Shown piece after piece: positions 53,501-62,055 of a DNA stretch of 64,000 nt. Both the position numbers and the translations under genes were made by a program. Source of the DNA: Pseudoflavitalea rhizosphaerae (GTDB lineage Bacteria; Bacteroidota; Bacteroidia; Chitinophagales; Chitinophagaceae); contig NZ_RCSU01000018.1 in assembly GCF_003991355.1 (NCBI RefSeq), forward strand, positions 27,810 through 91,809, read 5' to 3'. The stretch's first letter is position 1. Every line of letters begins with the position of its first letter. The notes below the pieces were generated by a model. It was given only the letters and a program-made list of their open reading frames with translations, searched no databases and was not told where the DNA came from.

Positions 53501-54301
53501 TTATTCGGACCGTATTTCCAGGTTTGCCGGTTGTAATTCCTGCGAAGTGGCTTTCAGTACTATCTTTCCCGCTTTACCAGCTTTTCCTTTGACGATCACC
53601 AGTAGCAGGCCCGCATAAAGTTTCCTTTGTTTGGAAATGAAAGGTGTAAGATCGAGGCGAAACGAATTGTATCCGTAGGGCCAGCCCCCAACAAGGTTTC
53701 CATTCAACCAGATCATAGCGTACGACATGGCGCCATCGATATCCAGGTAGAACCTTCTTCCCTTATCGGAAGAAGGTACATTTATCTTTTTCCTGTACCA
53801 TGCCACTCCCTGCACCGGTAATCTTCCCATACCACCGCCAACGATCGCGTTTTCTTCTTTATAGAACGGACCGGCAATAGCCCAGTCATGAGGAAGATTT
53901 ATTGATTTCCATTTTGTGTCATCAAATCCTGGTTGTACAAAGGGGAAATTGCTGCCCGGGTTTCCCGGTGGCCGTTGATGGCGCCCTGAAGGGTCGCTGA
54001 TAAAATCATTGGCTGAAGGCAGGATCCATTCCTTCAATGCCCTGCCGGATGCGATCACTGTTCGTTCTTCGGTTGCTCTTGTATCGGCAACTTTATTATC
54101 GTTACGATCAAATACCCGGGTCCGTTCATCATAGATCAATGAATCGGCATCACCTTCATAGCGCATGAACTGCCAGCCATCATTGAGATTGATCCTTTCG
54201 CGGCCCTTCTCCTGCGCGTTGATTTCCTGCAAGAGGAACAAACACAAAAGCGACGATAACATTCTGCAGAACTTCAATCTATTCACAGGTAATTTCATCA
54301 T
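53501..54301 (-). CDS. internally deleted glycoside hydrolase family 2 protein (catalytic domain missing)
   Basis: A 266-residue open frame made of the two ends of a GH2 enzyme. The signal peptide (to INAQ, about 30) and the GH2 sugar-binding jelly-roll (about 35-222: INLNDGWQFMRYEGDAD, INLPHDWAIAGPFY, VAWYRKKINVP, LDIDGAMSYAMIWLNGNLVGGWPYGYNSF, LDLTPFI) are intact. Straight after, at about 224-228, the sequence jumps to what is normally the extreme C-terminus (YAGLLLVIVKGKAGKAGKIVLKATSQELQPANLEI). The immunoglobulin-like and TIM-barrel domains with both catalytic glutamates are absent, several hundred residues in all. The frame is still open, so it may be a decaying gene or a reused sugar-binding protein. 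It lies 28 bases after SusD. Confidence 0.75.
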   Translation of the reverse strand: MMKLPVNRLKFCRMLSSLLCLFLLQEINAQEKGRERINLNDGWQFMRYEGDADSLIYDERTRVFDRNDNKVADTRATEERTVIASGRALKEWILPSANDFISDPSGRHQRPPGNPGSNFPFVQPGFDDTKWKSINLPHDWAIAGPFYKEENAIVGGGMGRLPVQGVAWYRKKINVPSSDKGRRFYLDIDGAMSYAMIWLNGNLVGGWPYGYNSFRLDLTPFISKQRKLYAGLLLVIVKGKAGKAGKIVLKATSQELQPANLEIRSE

Positions 54302-54329
54302 GGTCCTTTTACAATCTCTCTTATACTAA

Positions 54330-56078
54330 CTATTGCGGATAACCGGGATTTTGATTCAACTTGTTTTGATTGTTCTTTTCTATTTCACTAGCCGGGATGG
54401 GCCAAAGGTTATAATGGTCCTGCACTTGTGCAGCATAGAAGGGATTGCATTTCCTGACTCTGTCGACCCACTTTCCCAGTCGCATCAGGGTGAGCATCCG
54501 TTTTTCTTCCACGCCAAGTTCGCGCAGTCTTTCATCGAGGATATAGTCGATATTCACATCGGCAGCATCAACAGCGCCGGCATTGGACCTTGACCTCACC
54601 ACATTGATATCATTAGCAGCAAGATCAGTCCGGCTCAAGCCTAATTGCGCCTCGGCTCTCAGCAGATAAGTTTCGGCCAGGCGGAACATGTATTGATCCA
54701 GATAAGTTCCACCGGCGCCTCCCTTGAGTACCAGTTTTCCAACAACGTCTGTACTATTGGGGTTATTCAGCAAACTGGCGGGGTGCGCAAATGGAGTTGT
54801 TGCTTTTGATTGAAAAGGATACAAGGCCCTTTCTGCTACACCTGGTTTCAATACGGCATTGTTGAAGCCGGTAGCGCCGGCCGGCAAATTCTTTGTAGAG
54901 AATACCTGTCCGTATAAAGGACTTGCAGGATTAGTGCCGATAAAATCCCTTACAAAATTATGGTTGGCATTTCTTACATCTGCCCCTGCATTTTTCCAAA
55001 CAGTATCGGCAAACCAGGCATCAGGCGCCATGAAGCCAACACCACGGCCACCGGTGAAGTCACTTACAGGCCATTGGAATACGGCAACACCATTTACTTT
55101 AACATCTCTCATCAATGGCGTATGAACACGCTCGAGCGCATAGAAAGCATCTCCATCAAAAACGCTCCTGGTGGAACTGTTGCCGCCTCCCGGAACATCT
55201 GTTTCAAACTGGATCACCCATATCGCTTCTTTGTTACTGGCCGTTTTCCTGTTTTGGTTCTGTGGCTGGAAAAGGTCCCAGTACACATCTCCTGCAATGG
55301 CAGGGAAAATGCCATTGGCAGGAATACCATTTTTCCTGGACCCGAATCTCGCCGTCATCAACGCCATATTGGGATCAGTGATCACAGCAGTGGCTGCATC
55401 CCTTGCTTTTTCAAACTTCTTTGCCGAATTGCAGACCTCCGCCAGTAAATGATAGGCGGCTATATTGGAGATCTCTCCATCACTTACTTTGTCGATGGAG
55501 GGAAGGTTGGCAGCTGCAAATTCAAGATCTGTAATGATCTGATCATATACCTGTTCCCTGGTGGATTGGGTGAAATCGGTTTTAGGCGTTTCAATTTCTT
55601 CCAGCACCAGTGGTACATTCCCATACAAATAGGCCAATGCCCTGTATCCGAAAGCCCGGAAAAACCTGGCCCTCGCCTCGAAAAGCAACTTTTGTGCATC
55701 AGTAAGATCTGAAGTTGGCAAGCGATGGATGATTGTATTAGCCTCGGCTATAATTTTATAATGAGGCGCCCATGCAAATGTGACTTCCCCTGCTGTAGGC
55801 GCTATCTGACCGGGAAGGTTGGCTGCGCTGGATGCAACATCCAGATAAGCATCGGTACGATATAAATACCAGAAAGGCTGATAGTCGTTCACCGTATAAT
55901 AATGCGATCTGATCCTTCCATACAGGTTTGTGACGGATGCCTTGAAATCAGCCTCAGTCTTGAATGCATTGGATGTACTCAGGAAGTCCACCGCCTTTTC
56001 ATCCAGGAATGATTTTTTACAAGCCACTGTACCGGTGACCAATACCCCGAGTAACAGTAATATTTTGATTGTTTTCAT
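54330..56078 (-). CDS. SusD/RagB-family outer-membrane lipoprotein
   Basis: A 582-residue surface lipoprotein, longer than the other SusD in the window, as is common for plant-glycan systems. The lipobox is VLVTGTVAC with Cys20. SusD helices are TSNAFKTEADFKASVTNLYGRIRSHYY, HYKIIAEANTIIHRLPTSD and LLFEARARFFRAFGYRALAYLYGNVPLV; the C-terminal part has RLAETYLLRAEAQLGLSRTDLAANDINVVRSRS and IDYILDERLRELGVEEKRMLTLMRLG. It follows SusC by 51 bases. With SusC it would import the xylan or arabinan fragments handled by the surrounding enzymes. I start at MKTIKILLL, which places the lipobox correctly. Confidence 0.94.
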   Translation of the reverse strand: MKTIKILLLLGVLVTGTVACKKSFLDEKAVDFLSTSNAFKTEADFKASVTNLYGRIRSHYYTVNDYQPFWYLYRTDAYLDVASSAANLPGQIAPTAGEVTFAWAPHYKIIAEANTIIHRLPTSDLTDAQKLLFEARARFFRAFGYRALAYLYGNVPLVLEEIETPKTDFTQSTREQVYDQIITDLEFAAANLPSIDKVSDGEISNIAAYHLLAEVCNSAKKFEKARDAATAVITDPNMALMTARFGSRKNGIPANGIFPAIAGDVYWDLFQPQNQNRKTASNKEAIWVIQFETDVPGGGNSSTRSVFDGDAFYALERVHTPLMRDVKVNGVAVFQWPVSDFTGGRGVGFMAPDAWFADTVWKNAGADVRNANHNFVRDFIGTNPASPLYGQVFSTKNLPAGATGFNNAVLKPGVAERALYPFQSKATTPFAHPASLLNNPNSTDVVGKLVLKGGAGGTYLDQYMFRLAETYLLRAEAQLGLSRTDLAANDINVVRSRSNAGAVDAADVNIDYILDERLRELGVEEKRMLTLMRLGKWVDRVRKCNPFYAAQVQDHYNLWPIPASEIEKNNQNKLNQNPGYPQ

Positions 56079-56129
56079 GAAAACAGTATAAATCGTTAGT
56101 AATTGATTGGTAGTTCTGGCCGGCATTGG

Positions 56130-59100
56130 TTAGTAAGTAATGTTCAAACCAATGGTGAAAGCCCTCATTACCGGTCTGCCATCAACAGTCAGACCCTGAA
56201 CTACGGTCTGGGGTTGGCTGTTTGTGTTGGTTACAGACAATTCGGTTTCAGGGTCCCAGCCTTTCCAGTCCGTCCAGGTGACGAGGTTCTTACCACTCAC
56301 ATACAGGTTCAATGCCTGGAAAGGGATTTTCTTTATCAGTCTTCCCAAATTATAAGACAATGAAATATCCTGCAGCCTGATAAAGCTTCTGTTTTCCCAC
56401 ATACCATATTGATTGGTAACACCCGAGAGAACATTCGTGTTAACCCCTGCCTGAATTGCAGGTTGTGTGCCGGAAATGATACGTGGATATTTTCCACCAG
56501 GGTTAGCCGGCGACCAGTAGTCCACCTGCACCAGGTCATTATTACGGATGGAATTATCATCACGGAAATAGGAACGGGCGTTGTTGCCCCTGTAACCATC
56601 ACTGCCACCCTGAATGGCGTTGATGAACACCATGAGAGAAAATCCTTTATAACTAACGGTATTCATCCAGCTAAAACGGTAGCGTGGGTTTCTATCGCCA
56701 AGGAATACACGATCTTTCTCAGGAGTAATCAGGTTATCGCCATTCTGATCCACGATGCTCATGGAGCCAACAAAGAAGCCCGGGAGCGGTGTTGATCCTA
56801 CCTGATAGATACCACCTGTTTGGTAACCATAAATGGAATTCAGCGGCTTGCCGATAAACAGGTTGCTGGAAATAAGATCGTCTTCCACTCCATCCTTGTT
56901 CGCATCCACACCGGTGAGTGAGATCACCTTGTTCGTGTTCTTCCAGAAATTGAAGGAGGTGGTCCAGTTGAAATCCTTTTGATCTATCACACGGTAAGAA
57001 ATGGAAGCTTCAAACCCCTTGTTGCGAAGTTGCCCAAGATTGGTTTGGATATTGGGAAAACCCGTGATATCGGGTAAGGATACCGGAAAGAGCAGGTCAT
57101 GTGTATTGTTGATATAATATTCCAGGTTACCGGATAACCTGTTGTTAAGCAAACTGAAGTCGAGACCAACGTTGAGACCTTTCGTTCTTTCCCACTTGAG
57201 ATCAGGGTTTCCCAATGCGGCAACCTGCTGACCGAAAGCGGGGGTACCTCCGTCTCCGAATACGTAAGCTGCCCCGGTGGTCACTTTCGCGATCGAACTA
57301 TATCTTGAGGTCATATTACCGCTTTCACCATAACCGGCCCTTAGTTTAAGCGTATTCAGGAAGCTGAGATCTTGCATGAACTTCTCTTCAGACATCACCC
57401 AGCCCAATGCCAGTGTAGGGAACAAAGCATATTTGTGATTGGATGCGAATCCGGAATAACCATCCCTGCGTATGGTAGCAGTAAGCAGGTATTTATTATC
57501 GAAACTATAATTGATCCTGCCCATTTGATAGTTCAATGCTTCCTTCCATCCACCGGAGCCTGAGAATTGGTTTGCGCCCAGGGCAAGGTTATTATAGCTG
57601 AGGTTCAGGCGGTCGAACCCTGTGGCTCTTGCCCCGGTAGTATCAAACCTGCGTTCGATGGCGCCGTAAACTGCCGTGGCAGTGATGTTATGATCTCCGA
57701 AACTTTTGGTGTAGGTGAGGATATTGTCCAGCGTATAATCGTAATAGTGAGTATTCCGCTTGAACGCTTCACCGGTTTGGTTGGCACCGTAGATGCTGGC
57801 CCCGTACTGCCGAAGACCTGTATAGTTGTTGCCAAAATTCAAACGGTAAGTGAGCCCTTTCAGGAACGGAGGATTGATCTCGGTATATACATTGGCGAAC
57901 AGATAAGTGGTCCTGTCGAAATTATCAACATAGAAAGTATTGAAAGGATTGGGCATAACCGTGTTGGTGGGGAACGGTATCAGTTTTCCATTGTCGTCGA
58001 AGGGCTTTTGCAATGGCGACATGAAGATCAGGCCGCTGATGCCCGGCTCGGCGCCATCCTGGTTTACAAATGAGCCATTGGATACCAGTCCGATCTTCCA
58101 CCAGTCCAGCGCTTTAATTTCCAGGTTGGCCCTGATAGACCTCCTTTTGAAGATATCGTTCATGATAAATCCTTTTTGATCAACGTACCCTCCGGAAAGC
58201 AGGTAGTTGAATTTGTCTGTGCCTCCTGACAGACTGAGATTCCCTTCATAGATATTACCCGTTTTGGTTCCTTCATCCCACCAGTTGAAATCATTGGGCA
58301 GGAGACCTTCACTGTTGCGCATGGTAGCATCCACGAAATTGGTAACATCGAAGCTTTCATTCGGCTTCGTATACTCGGGACCGATATAAGACTGATTGTA
58401 ATAAGCTTCACTGATATTTCTCAGGTATTCCTCCCTGTTCATGGGCCGGAGATCTACATTCGGTTTCTGAGTGGTGTATCCACTGGAGAAAGCGATACGC
58501 GGGCGCTGATTGTTCCGGCCCTTACGTGAAGTGATCAGGATTACGCCATTGGCGGCCTGTGCACCGTAAACAGCAGTGGAACTGGCATCTTTCAACACAT
58601 CGATGCTGGCAATATCATCAGGATTGATGGAAGACAGAGAGCCTGTGAACTGGATACCATCCAGAATGATCAGTACATTCTGGTTACCGCCGATCGTATT
58701 GATACCGCGGATGGAAATAGGAGGCGTTCCACCGGCATAGGTGGAAAGGCCAACGTTCAAACCAGGAACAGTACCCTGCAGCATTTGACCGATATTGGTA
58801 TTGGGCGCCTCGCGCAGCGCCTCCAGGTTTACACTGGCAACAGCACCGGTCACATCTTTCTTCCTTTGCGTACCATAACCTACTACCACTACTTCACTCA
58901 TATCCTGTGACGCTGTGATCAATACCACTTTTACAATATTTTCATCCCCGACCGTGATCTCATTATTCACATATCCCACATTTGAAATAATAAGCACGGC
59001 TCCCCGGGAGGCAGTAATGGTGAAATCGCCATTTTCATTGGTGGAAGTACCTGTATTGGTGCCTTTCACCTGTACTGATGCGCCTGATACAGGAGCACCT

Positions 59101-59261
59101 GTTTTGGTAGTTACCCGGCCTTGTATCTTTTTGTCCTGGGCAGACGCGGGCAATACCCAGAGCAGGCAAACAGTCAGTAGAGATACCAACAGTAACCTGC
59201 CCGTGGATAAGCAGGTTGTATTGGTCGCATTTCCTGGTTTTGCAGTTGTTTCGTTACGCAT
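56130..59261 (-). CDS. SusC/RagA TonB-dependent transporter
   Basis: A 1043-residue outer-membrane importer lacking an STN domain, so not controlled through an anti-sigma factor. The signal peptide ends at PASAQ (about 42). A carboxypeptidase-like domain follows (IQGRVTTKTGAPVSGASVQVKGTNTGTSTNENGDFTITA), then the SusC marker MSEVVVVGYGTQRKKDVTGAVASV, plug motifs (TPPISIRGINTIGGNQNVLIILDGIQ, DVLKDASSTAVYGAQAANGVILITS) and the barrel ending MRAFTIGLNITY. Its promoter carries a LacI-type operator over the -33 box. The predicted leader is about 265 bases and contains an overlapping open frame. Confidence 0.94.
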   Translation of the reverse strand: MRNETTAKPGNATNTTCLSTGRLLLVSLLTVCLLWVLPASAQDKKIQGRVTTKTGAPVSGASVQVKGTNTGTSTNENGDFTITASRGAVLIISNVGYVNNEITVGDENIVKVVLITASQDMSEVVVVGYGTQRKKDVTGAVASVNLEALREAPNTNIGQMLQGTVPGLNVGLSTYAGGTPPISIRGINTIGGNQNVLIILDGIQFTGSLSSINPDDIASIDVLKDASSTAVYGAQAANGVILITSRKGRNNQRPRIAFSSGYTTQKPNVDLRPMNREEYLRNISEAYYNQSYIGPEYTKPNESFDVTNFVDATMRNSEGLLPNDFNWWDEGTKTGNIYEGNLSLSGGTDKFNYLLSGGYVDQKGFIMNDIFKRRSIRANLEIKALDWWKIGLVSNGSFVNQDGAEPGISGLIFMSPLQKPFDDNGKLIPFPTNTVMPNPFNTFYVDNFDRTTYLFANVYTEINPPFLKGLTYRLNFGNNYTGLRQYGASIYGANQTGEAFKRNTHYYDYTLDNILTYTKSFGDHNITATAVYGAIERRFDTTGARATGFDRLNLSYNNLALGANQFSGSGGWKEALNYQMGRINYSFDNKYLLTATIRRDGYSGFASNHKYALFPTLALGWVMSEEKFMQDLSFLNTLKLRAGYGESGNMTSRYSSIAKVTTGAAYVFGDGGTPAFGQQVAALGNPDLKWERTKGLNVGLDFSLLNNRLSGNLEYYINNTHDLLFPVSLPDITGFPNIQTNLGQLRNKGFEASISYRVIDQKDFNWTTSFNFWKNTNKVISLTGVDANKDGVEDDLISSNLFIGKPLNSIYGYQTGGIYQVGSTPLPGFFVGSMSIVDQNGDNLITPEKDRVFLGDRNPRYRFSWMNTVSYKGFSLMVFINAIQGGSDGYRGNNARSYFRDDNSIRNNDLVQVDYWSPANPGGKYPRIISGTQPAIQAGVNTNVLSGVTNQYGMWENRSFIRLQDISLSYNLGRLIKKIPFQALNLYVSGKNLVTWTDWKGWDPETELSVTNTNSQPQTVVQGLTVDGRPVMRAFTIGLNITY

Positions 59262-59470
59262 TTTTTTGGCAGTTTAAGCAATGTAGAAATATAGTGATAG
59301 GGAGTGAGCTGCCGGGTATGATACCTGGAACAGCGAATAAAATTTGAAAGGGAGTACATGATACAGCGAAGAGAAATCCGGAATATTACACATTCCCCTC
59401 TCCTTGTTGGCATATGCAAAGGAGAAGAAAAACAAAGCAGCAGGAGCAAAGACGGCATGAGCTGTTTCAT
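59174..59470 (-). other. open frame overlapping the susC start
   Basis: A 98-codon frame that begins in the susC leader at CTGCTATATGAA and ends inside susC in another frame. Its first residues (MKQLMPSLLLLLCFSSP) look like a signal peptide, but the rest is rich in Tyr, Arg and Cys without a fold I recognise. It may be a translated upstream frame that damps susC, or chance. Confidence 0.2.
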
Positions 59471-59530
59471 ATAGCAGTTGGCTTGACCGTTTCAATCGTT
59501 ATGACAAGCCTTTTTCAACGCTTGCTATAA

Positions 59531-59560
59531 CGAATATAGTGAAATTTCCCAAAATTACAA
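59531..59560 (-). promoter_or_regulatory. susC promoter
   Basis: Minus-strand TTG (59558-59560) and TATATTCG (59531-59538) with 19 bases between. The -33 box is the right half of the operator. This repeats the xylB promoter design, down to the -7 octamer. Confidence 0.6.
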
Positions 59561-59568
59561 CCGATTGC
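59557..59568. promoter_or_regulatory. LacI-family operator upstream of susC
   Basis: ACAACCGATTGC, one change from the xylB operator, followed by a T-run as at the xylB site. It overlaps the susC -33 box. Confidence 0.7.
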
Positions 59569-59933
59569 AATTTTTTTGATAAAAAAGCATTTTTTGGCTG
59601 ATCTGACAGAATTGACTGATGTACAATTAGTTCTTTTACTCCAGTTAATCTCAAACCCGGAACAGGACAGATTTATTCAAAATGCAAACAAGCATACCAG
59701 CGCTGCAGCGCGGCTCATACATATATATTATGCAGATACAGAACAGTCACAAATGGCTCCCATACTGTCTTTTGTACGAAATTCACTAAAAGTAAACTGA
59801 GAGAAGTATCTAAAACGCCGGCTACATTAACAAAAGAACAGCGGCGGCAACTGAGAATTACTACTCAATGACCAGAAAATTGCCAGGTTGCCGAAAAAAG
59901 CATTCTCCATTCTAATTTTTTTCCGATATTTAA

Positions 59934-59966
59934 GCAACCGATTGCAAAACAAATCTGCTAAATTTG
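59934..59966 (+). promoter_or_regulatory. LacI operator and -7 box of the esterase/arabinofuranosidase operon
   Basis: GCAACCGATTGC (59934-59945) lies 13 bases before TAAATTTG (59959-59966), an exact -7 match. The -33 position falls within the operator. The predicted leader is about 155 bases. Confidence 0.65.
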
Positions 59967-60126
59967 ATTGTCAAGCGGCATAAAGCCTGAAAAATGAAGA
60001 CTATCGGACCAGTGCAGCCAGGTGAACAAGGGGAAACCAGCCTGCCGGAACAACAGAGGCCGGCCCGGCTCAGACCCCGGTTTTAGCAACGAGCCACAAC
60101 TAACGAATGCGAAATTTTATTACCAA

Positions 60127-62043
60127 ATGAGAACCTTAACGATTGCCTTCTCCCTGTTCCTCCTCCAGTTCCCCTGCATTGCACAGGTAAAACTGCCTTC
60201 ACTTATCAGGGACAGCATGATCCTGCAAAGGAACAGTAAGGTTCCCGTCTGGGGATGGGCATCACCAAAAGAACATATAACTGTAAGGCTTAGTGGAAAA
60301 ACTTACCTCACCACAGCAGATACAAAAGGCAACTGGAAAATCATACTCCCGCCTGAAGATGCCGGAGGTCCATTTACGTTAGAAATCATCGGTAAAAATA
60401 AAATCATACTGAAGGATGTTCTTTTCGGTGATGTATGGTTTTGTTCCGGCCAGTCGAACATGGTGCACCAGATGAATATTCATGATATCAGGTATGCTGC
60501 AGATATCGCAACCGCCAACTATCCTCAGATCAGGCAATGCTGGATACCAACACTCACCAGCCTGCAGGGTCCCAAAGAAGATCTGCCTGATCTTCATTGG
60601 AGGTCGGCCGTAGGCGATGAGGTCAGACCTTTTTCAGCAGTAGCCTATTTTTTTGCAAAAAAGATCCATGAACAATACAGGATCCCCATCGGCATCATCA
60701 ATGCCAGTGTGGGAGGAACACCCATCGAAGCATGGATCAGCGAAGAAGGGCTCAAAGATTTCACTACGCTTTTCAATACCATTCAGAAGAATAAAGACAC
60801 CAGCTGGACCAATAGCCTGAATCGAAAAGCAATCTCTCCTGTCAGCCGGCCACAAGAACCAACAGATCTGGGTTTGACCGGTCCACTAAAATGGTTCGAC
60901 CCGGCATTTACGCCCGAAGGATGGCGTCCTATCAATATTCCGGGATACTGGGAAGACCAGGGCGTGAAAGACCTCAATGGTATCGTTTGGTATCGCCGTG
61001 AAGTGAATATCCCTGCAAGTATGACCGATCGGCCAGCCAAAGTTTTTCTCGGCAGGATCGTGGATGCAGATGAGCTCTATATCAACGGACAAAAAGTTGG
61101 GAACACTACATACATGTACCCGCAGAGAAGGTATCCTGTAAAACCAGGCATCCTGAAAGAAGGCAAAAATGTTTTTGTGGTGCGCGTCACCAACCATTCC
61201 GGTAAAGGCGGATTTGTTCCGGATAAACCTTATTGCATCTTTTCCGGGAAAGACACAGTTGATCTCAAAGGGACCTGGCTCTATAAGCCAGGATTGGTGA
61301 ACAACCCTTTCGGTGGTCAGCCTCGCGGAGGGATCGCCGCGCAAAACCAGCCTGGCGCCCTTTTCAATGCAATGGTAGCCCCGGTTATCAATTACGCTAT
61401 CAAAGGATTTTGCTGGTACCAGGGCGAAGCCAATGCCGGGCAGCCGCAAAACTATTACGCATTGATGCAGGCGCTGATCCGTAACTGGCGAACATTATGG
61501 AAACAGGAAGAGCTACCCTTCCTGTATGTGCAACTGCCCGGTTTCATGGATTACAATTACCTGCCTTCTGAAAGCAACTGGGCACTGATCAGGGAAGCGC
61601 AGCTGAAAACATTGTCCGTTCCTCGTACAGGCATGGCCGTTGCCATTGATCTTGGGGAATGGAATGATATTCACCCCGACAATAAAAAGGATGTAGGCGA
61701 AAGACTTGCTCTGCAAGCTCTCCATCTCGCCTATGGCGAAAACATCACCAGCTCCGGCCCGCTCTTTCAATCATATAAAACAGAAGGCAACAAGCTGATC
61801 ATTCAATTCAGCCAGGAATTGTCCACTACCGACGGAGAAGCTCCTGCTGAATTTGCCATTGCCGGCTCCGATAAAAAATTCCTTTGGGCAAAAACAAAAA
61901 TAAAAGGCAATATCCTCATCGCATGGAATGATGAAATAAGCCAACCCAGATTCGTTCGCTATGCCTGGGCCGATAACCCGGTCAACCCCAACCTGATCAA
62001 TAAGGAAGGATTACCTGCATCGCCATTCAGAACCGATAATTGA
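60127..62043 (+). CDS. SGNH-type acetylesterase (sialate O-acetylesterase family), likely acetylxylan esterase
   Basis: A 638-residue exported esterase. The signal peptide ends at CIAQ (residue 20). The SGNH/SASA block I is DVWFCSGQSNM with catalytic Ser110; further motifs are IIMASVGGTPIEAW-like (IINASVGGTPIEAWISEE), KGFCWYQGEANAGQPQNYYALMQALIRNWR, and the Asp/His pair in LGEWNDIHPDNKKDVGERLA. A GH2-like beta-sandwich insert lies at about 265-400 (WYRREVNIPASMTDRPAKVFLGRIVDADELYINGQKVG). The family name refers to sialic acid, but related enzymes in xylan loci remove acetyl groups. The GH51 gene follows 12 bases on. I take ATG 60127 because it begins a proper signal peptide. Confidence 0.88.
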   Translation: MRTLTIAFSLFLLQFPCIAQVKLPSLIRDSMILQRNSKVPVWGWASPKEHITVRLSGKTYLTTADTKGNWKIILPPEDAGGPFTLEIIGKNKIILKDVLFGDVWFCSGQSNMVHQMNIHDIRYAADIATANYPQIRQCWIPTLTSLQGPKEDLPDLHWRSAVGDEVRPFSAVAYFFAKKIHEQYRIPIGIINASVGGTPIEAWISEEGLKDFTTLFNTIQKNKDTSWTNSLNRKAISPVSRPQEPTDLGLTGPLKWFDPAFTPEGWRPINIPGYWEDQGVKDLNGIVWYRREVNIPASMTDRPAKVFLGRIVDADELYINGQKVGNTTYMYPQRRYPVKPGILKEGKNVFVVRVTNHSGKGGFVPDKPYCIFSGKDTVDLKGTWLYKPGLVNNPFGGQPRGGIAAQNQPGALFNAMVAPVINYAIKGFCWYQGEANAGQPQNYYALMQALIRNWRTLWKQEELPFLYVQLPGFMDYNYLPSESNWALIREAQLKTLSVPRTGMAVAIDLGEWNDIHPDNKKDVGERLALQALHLAYGENITSSGPLFQSYKTEGNKLIIQFSQELSTTDGEAPAEFAIAGSDKKFLWAKTKIKGNILIAWNDEISQPRFVRYAWADNPVNPNLINKEGLPASPFRTDN

Positions 62044-62055
62044 AAAAATATAAAT

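Larger units (their letters stand above)
59262..60126. other. divergent control region between susC and the esterase gene
   Basis: An 865-base region without an established gene. It holds two LacI-type operators (59557-59568 and 59934-59945), the susC promoter, a -7 box for the esterase operon, the leader frame overlapping susC, and a hairpin GGCTTG...CAAGCC (59480-59510) in the susC leader. A 74-codon frame at 59576-59800 begins only with TTG and lies directly beside the operator; I do not count it as a gene. Confidence 0.6.

Noticed and set aside
59576..59800. A 74-codon frame between susC and the esterase gene
   Set aside because: No ATG, only a TTG directly beside the operator; no recognisable fold and no promoter pointing into it.
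60127..62043. A sialic-acid function taken from the family name of the esterase
   Set aside because: No sialidase or sialate catabolism genes are nearby; the GH51, xylose and glucuronate context favours xylan acetyl groups.
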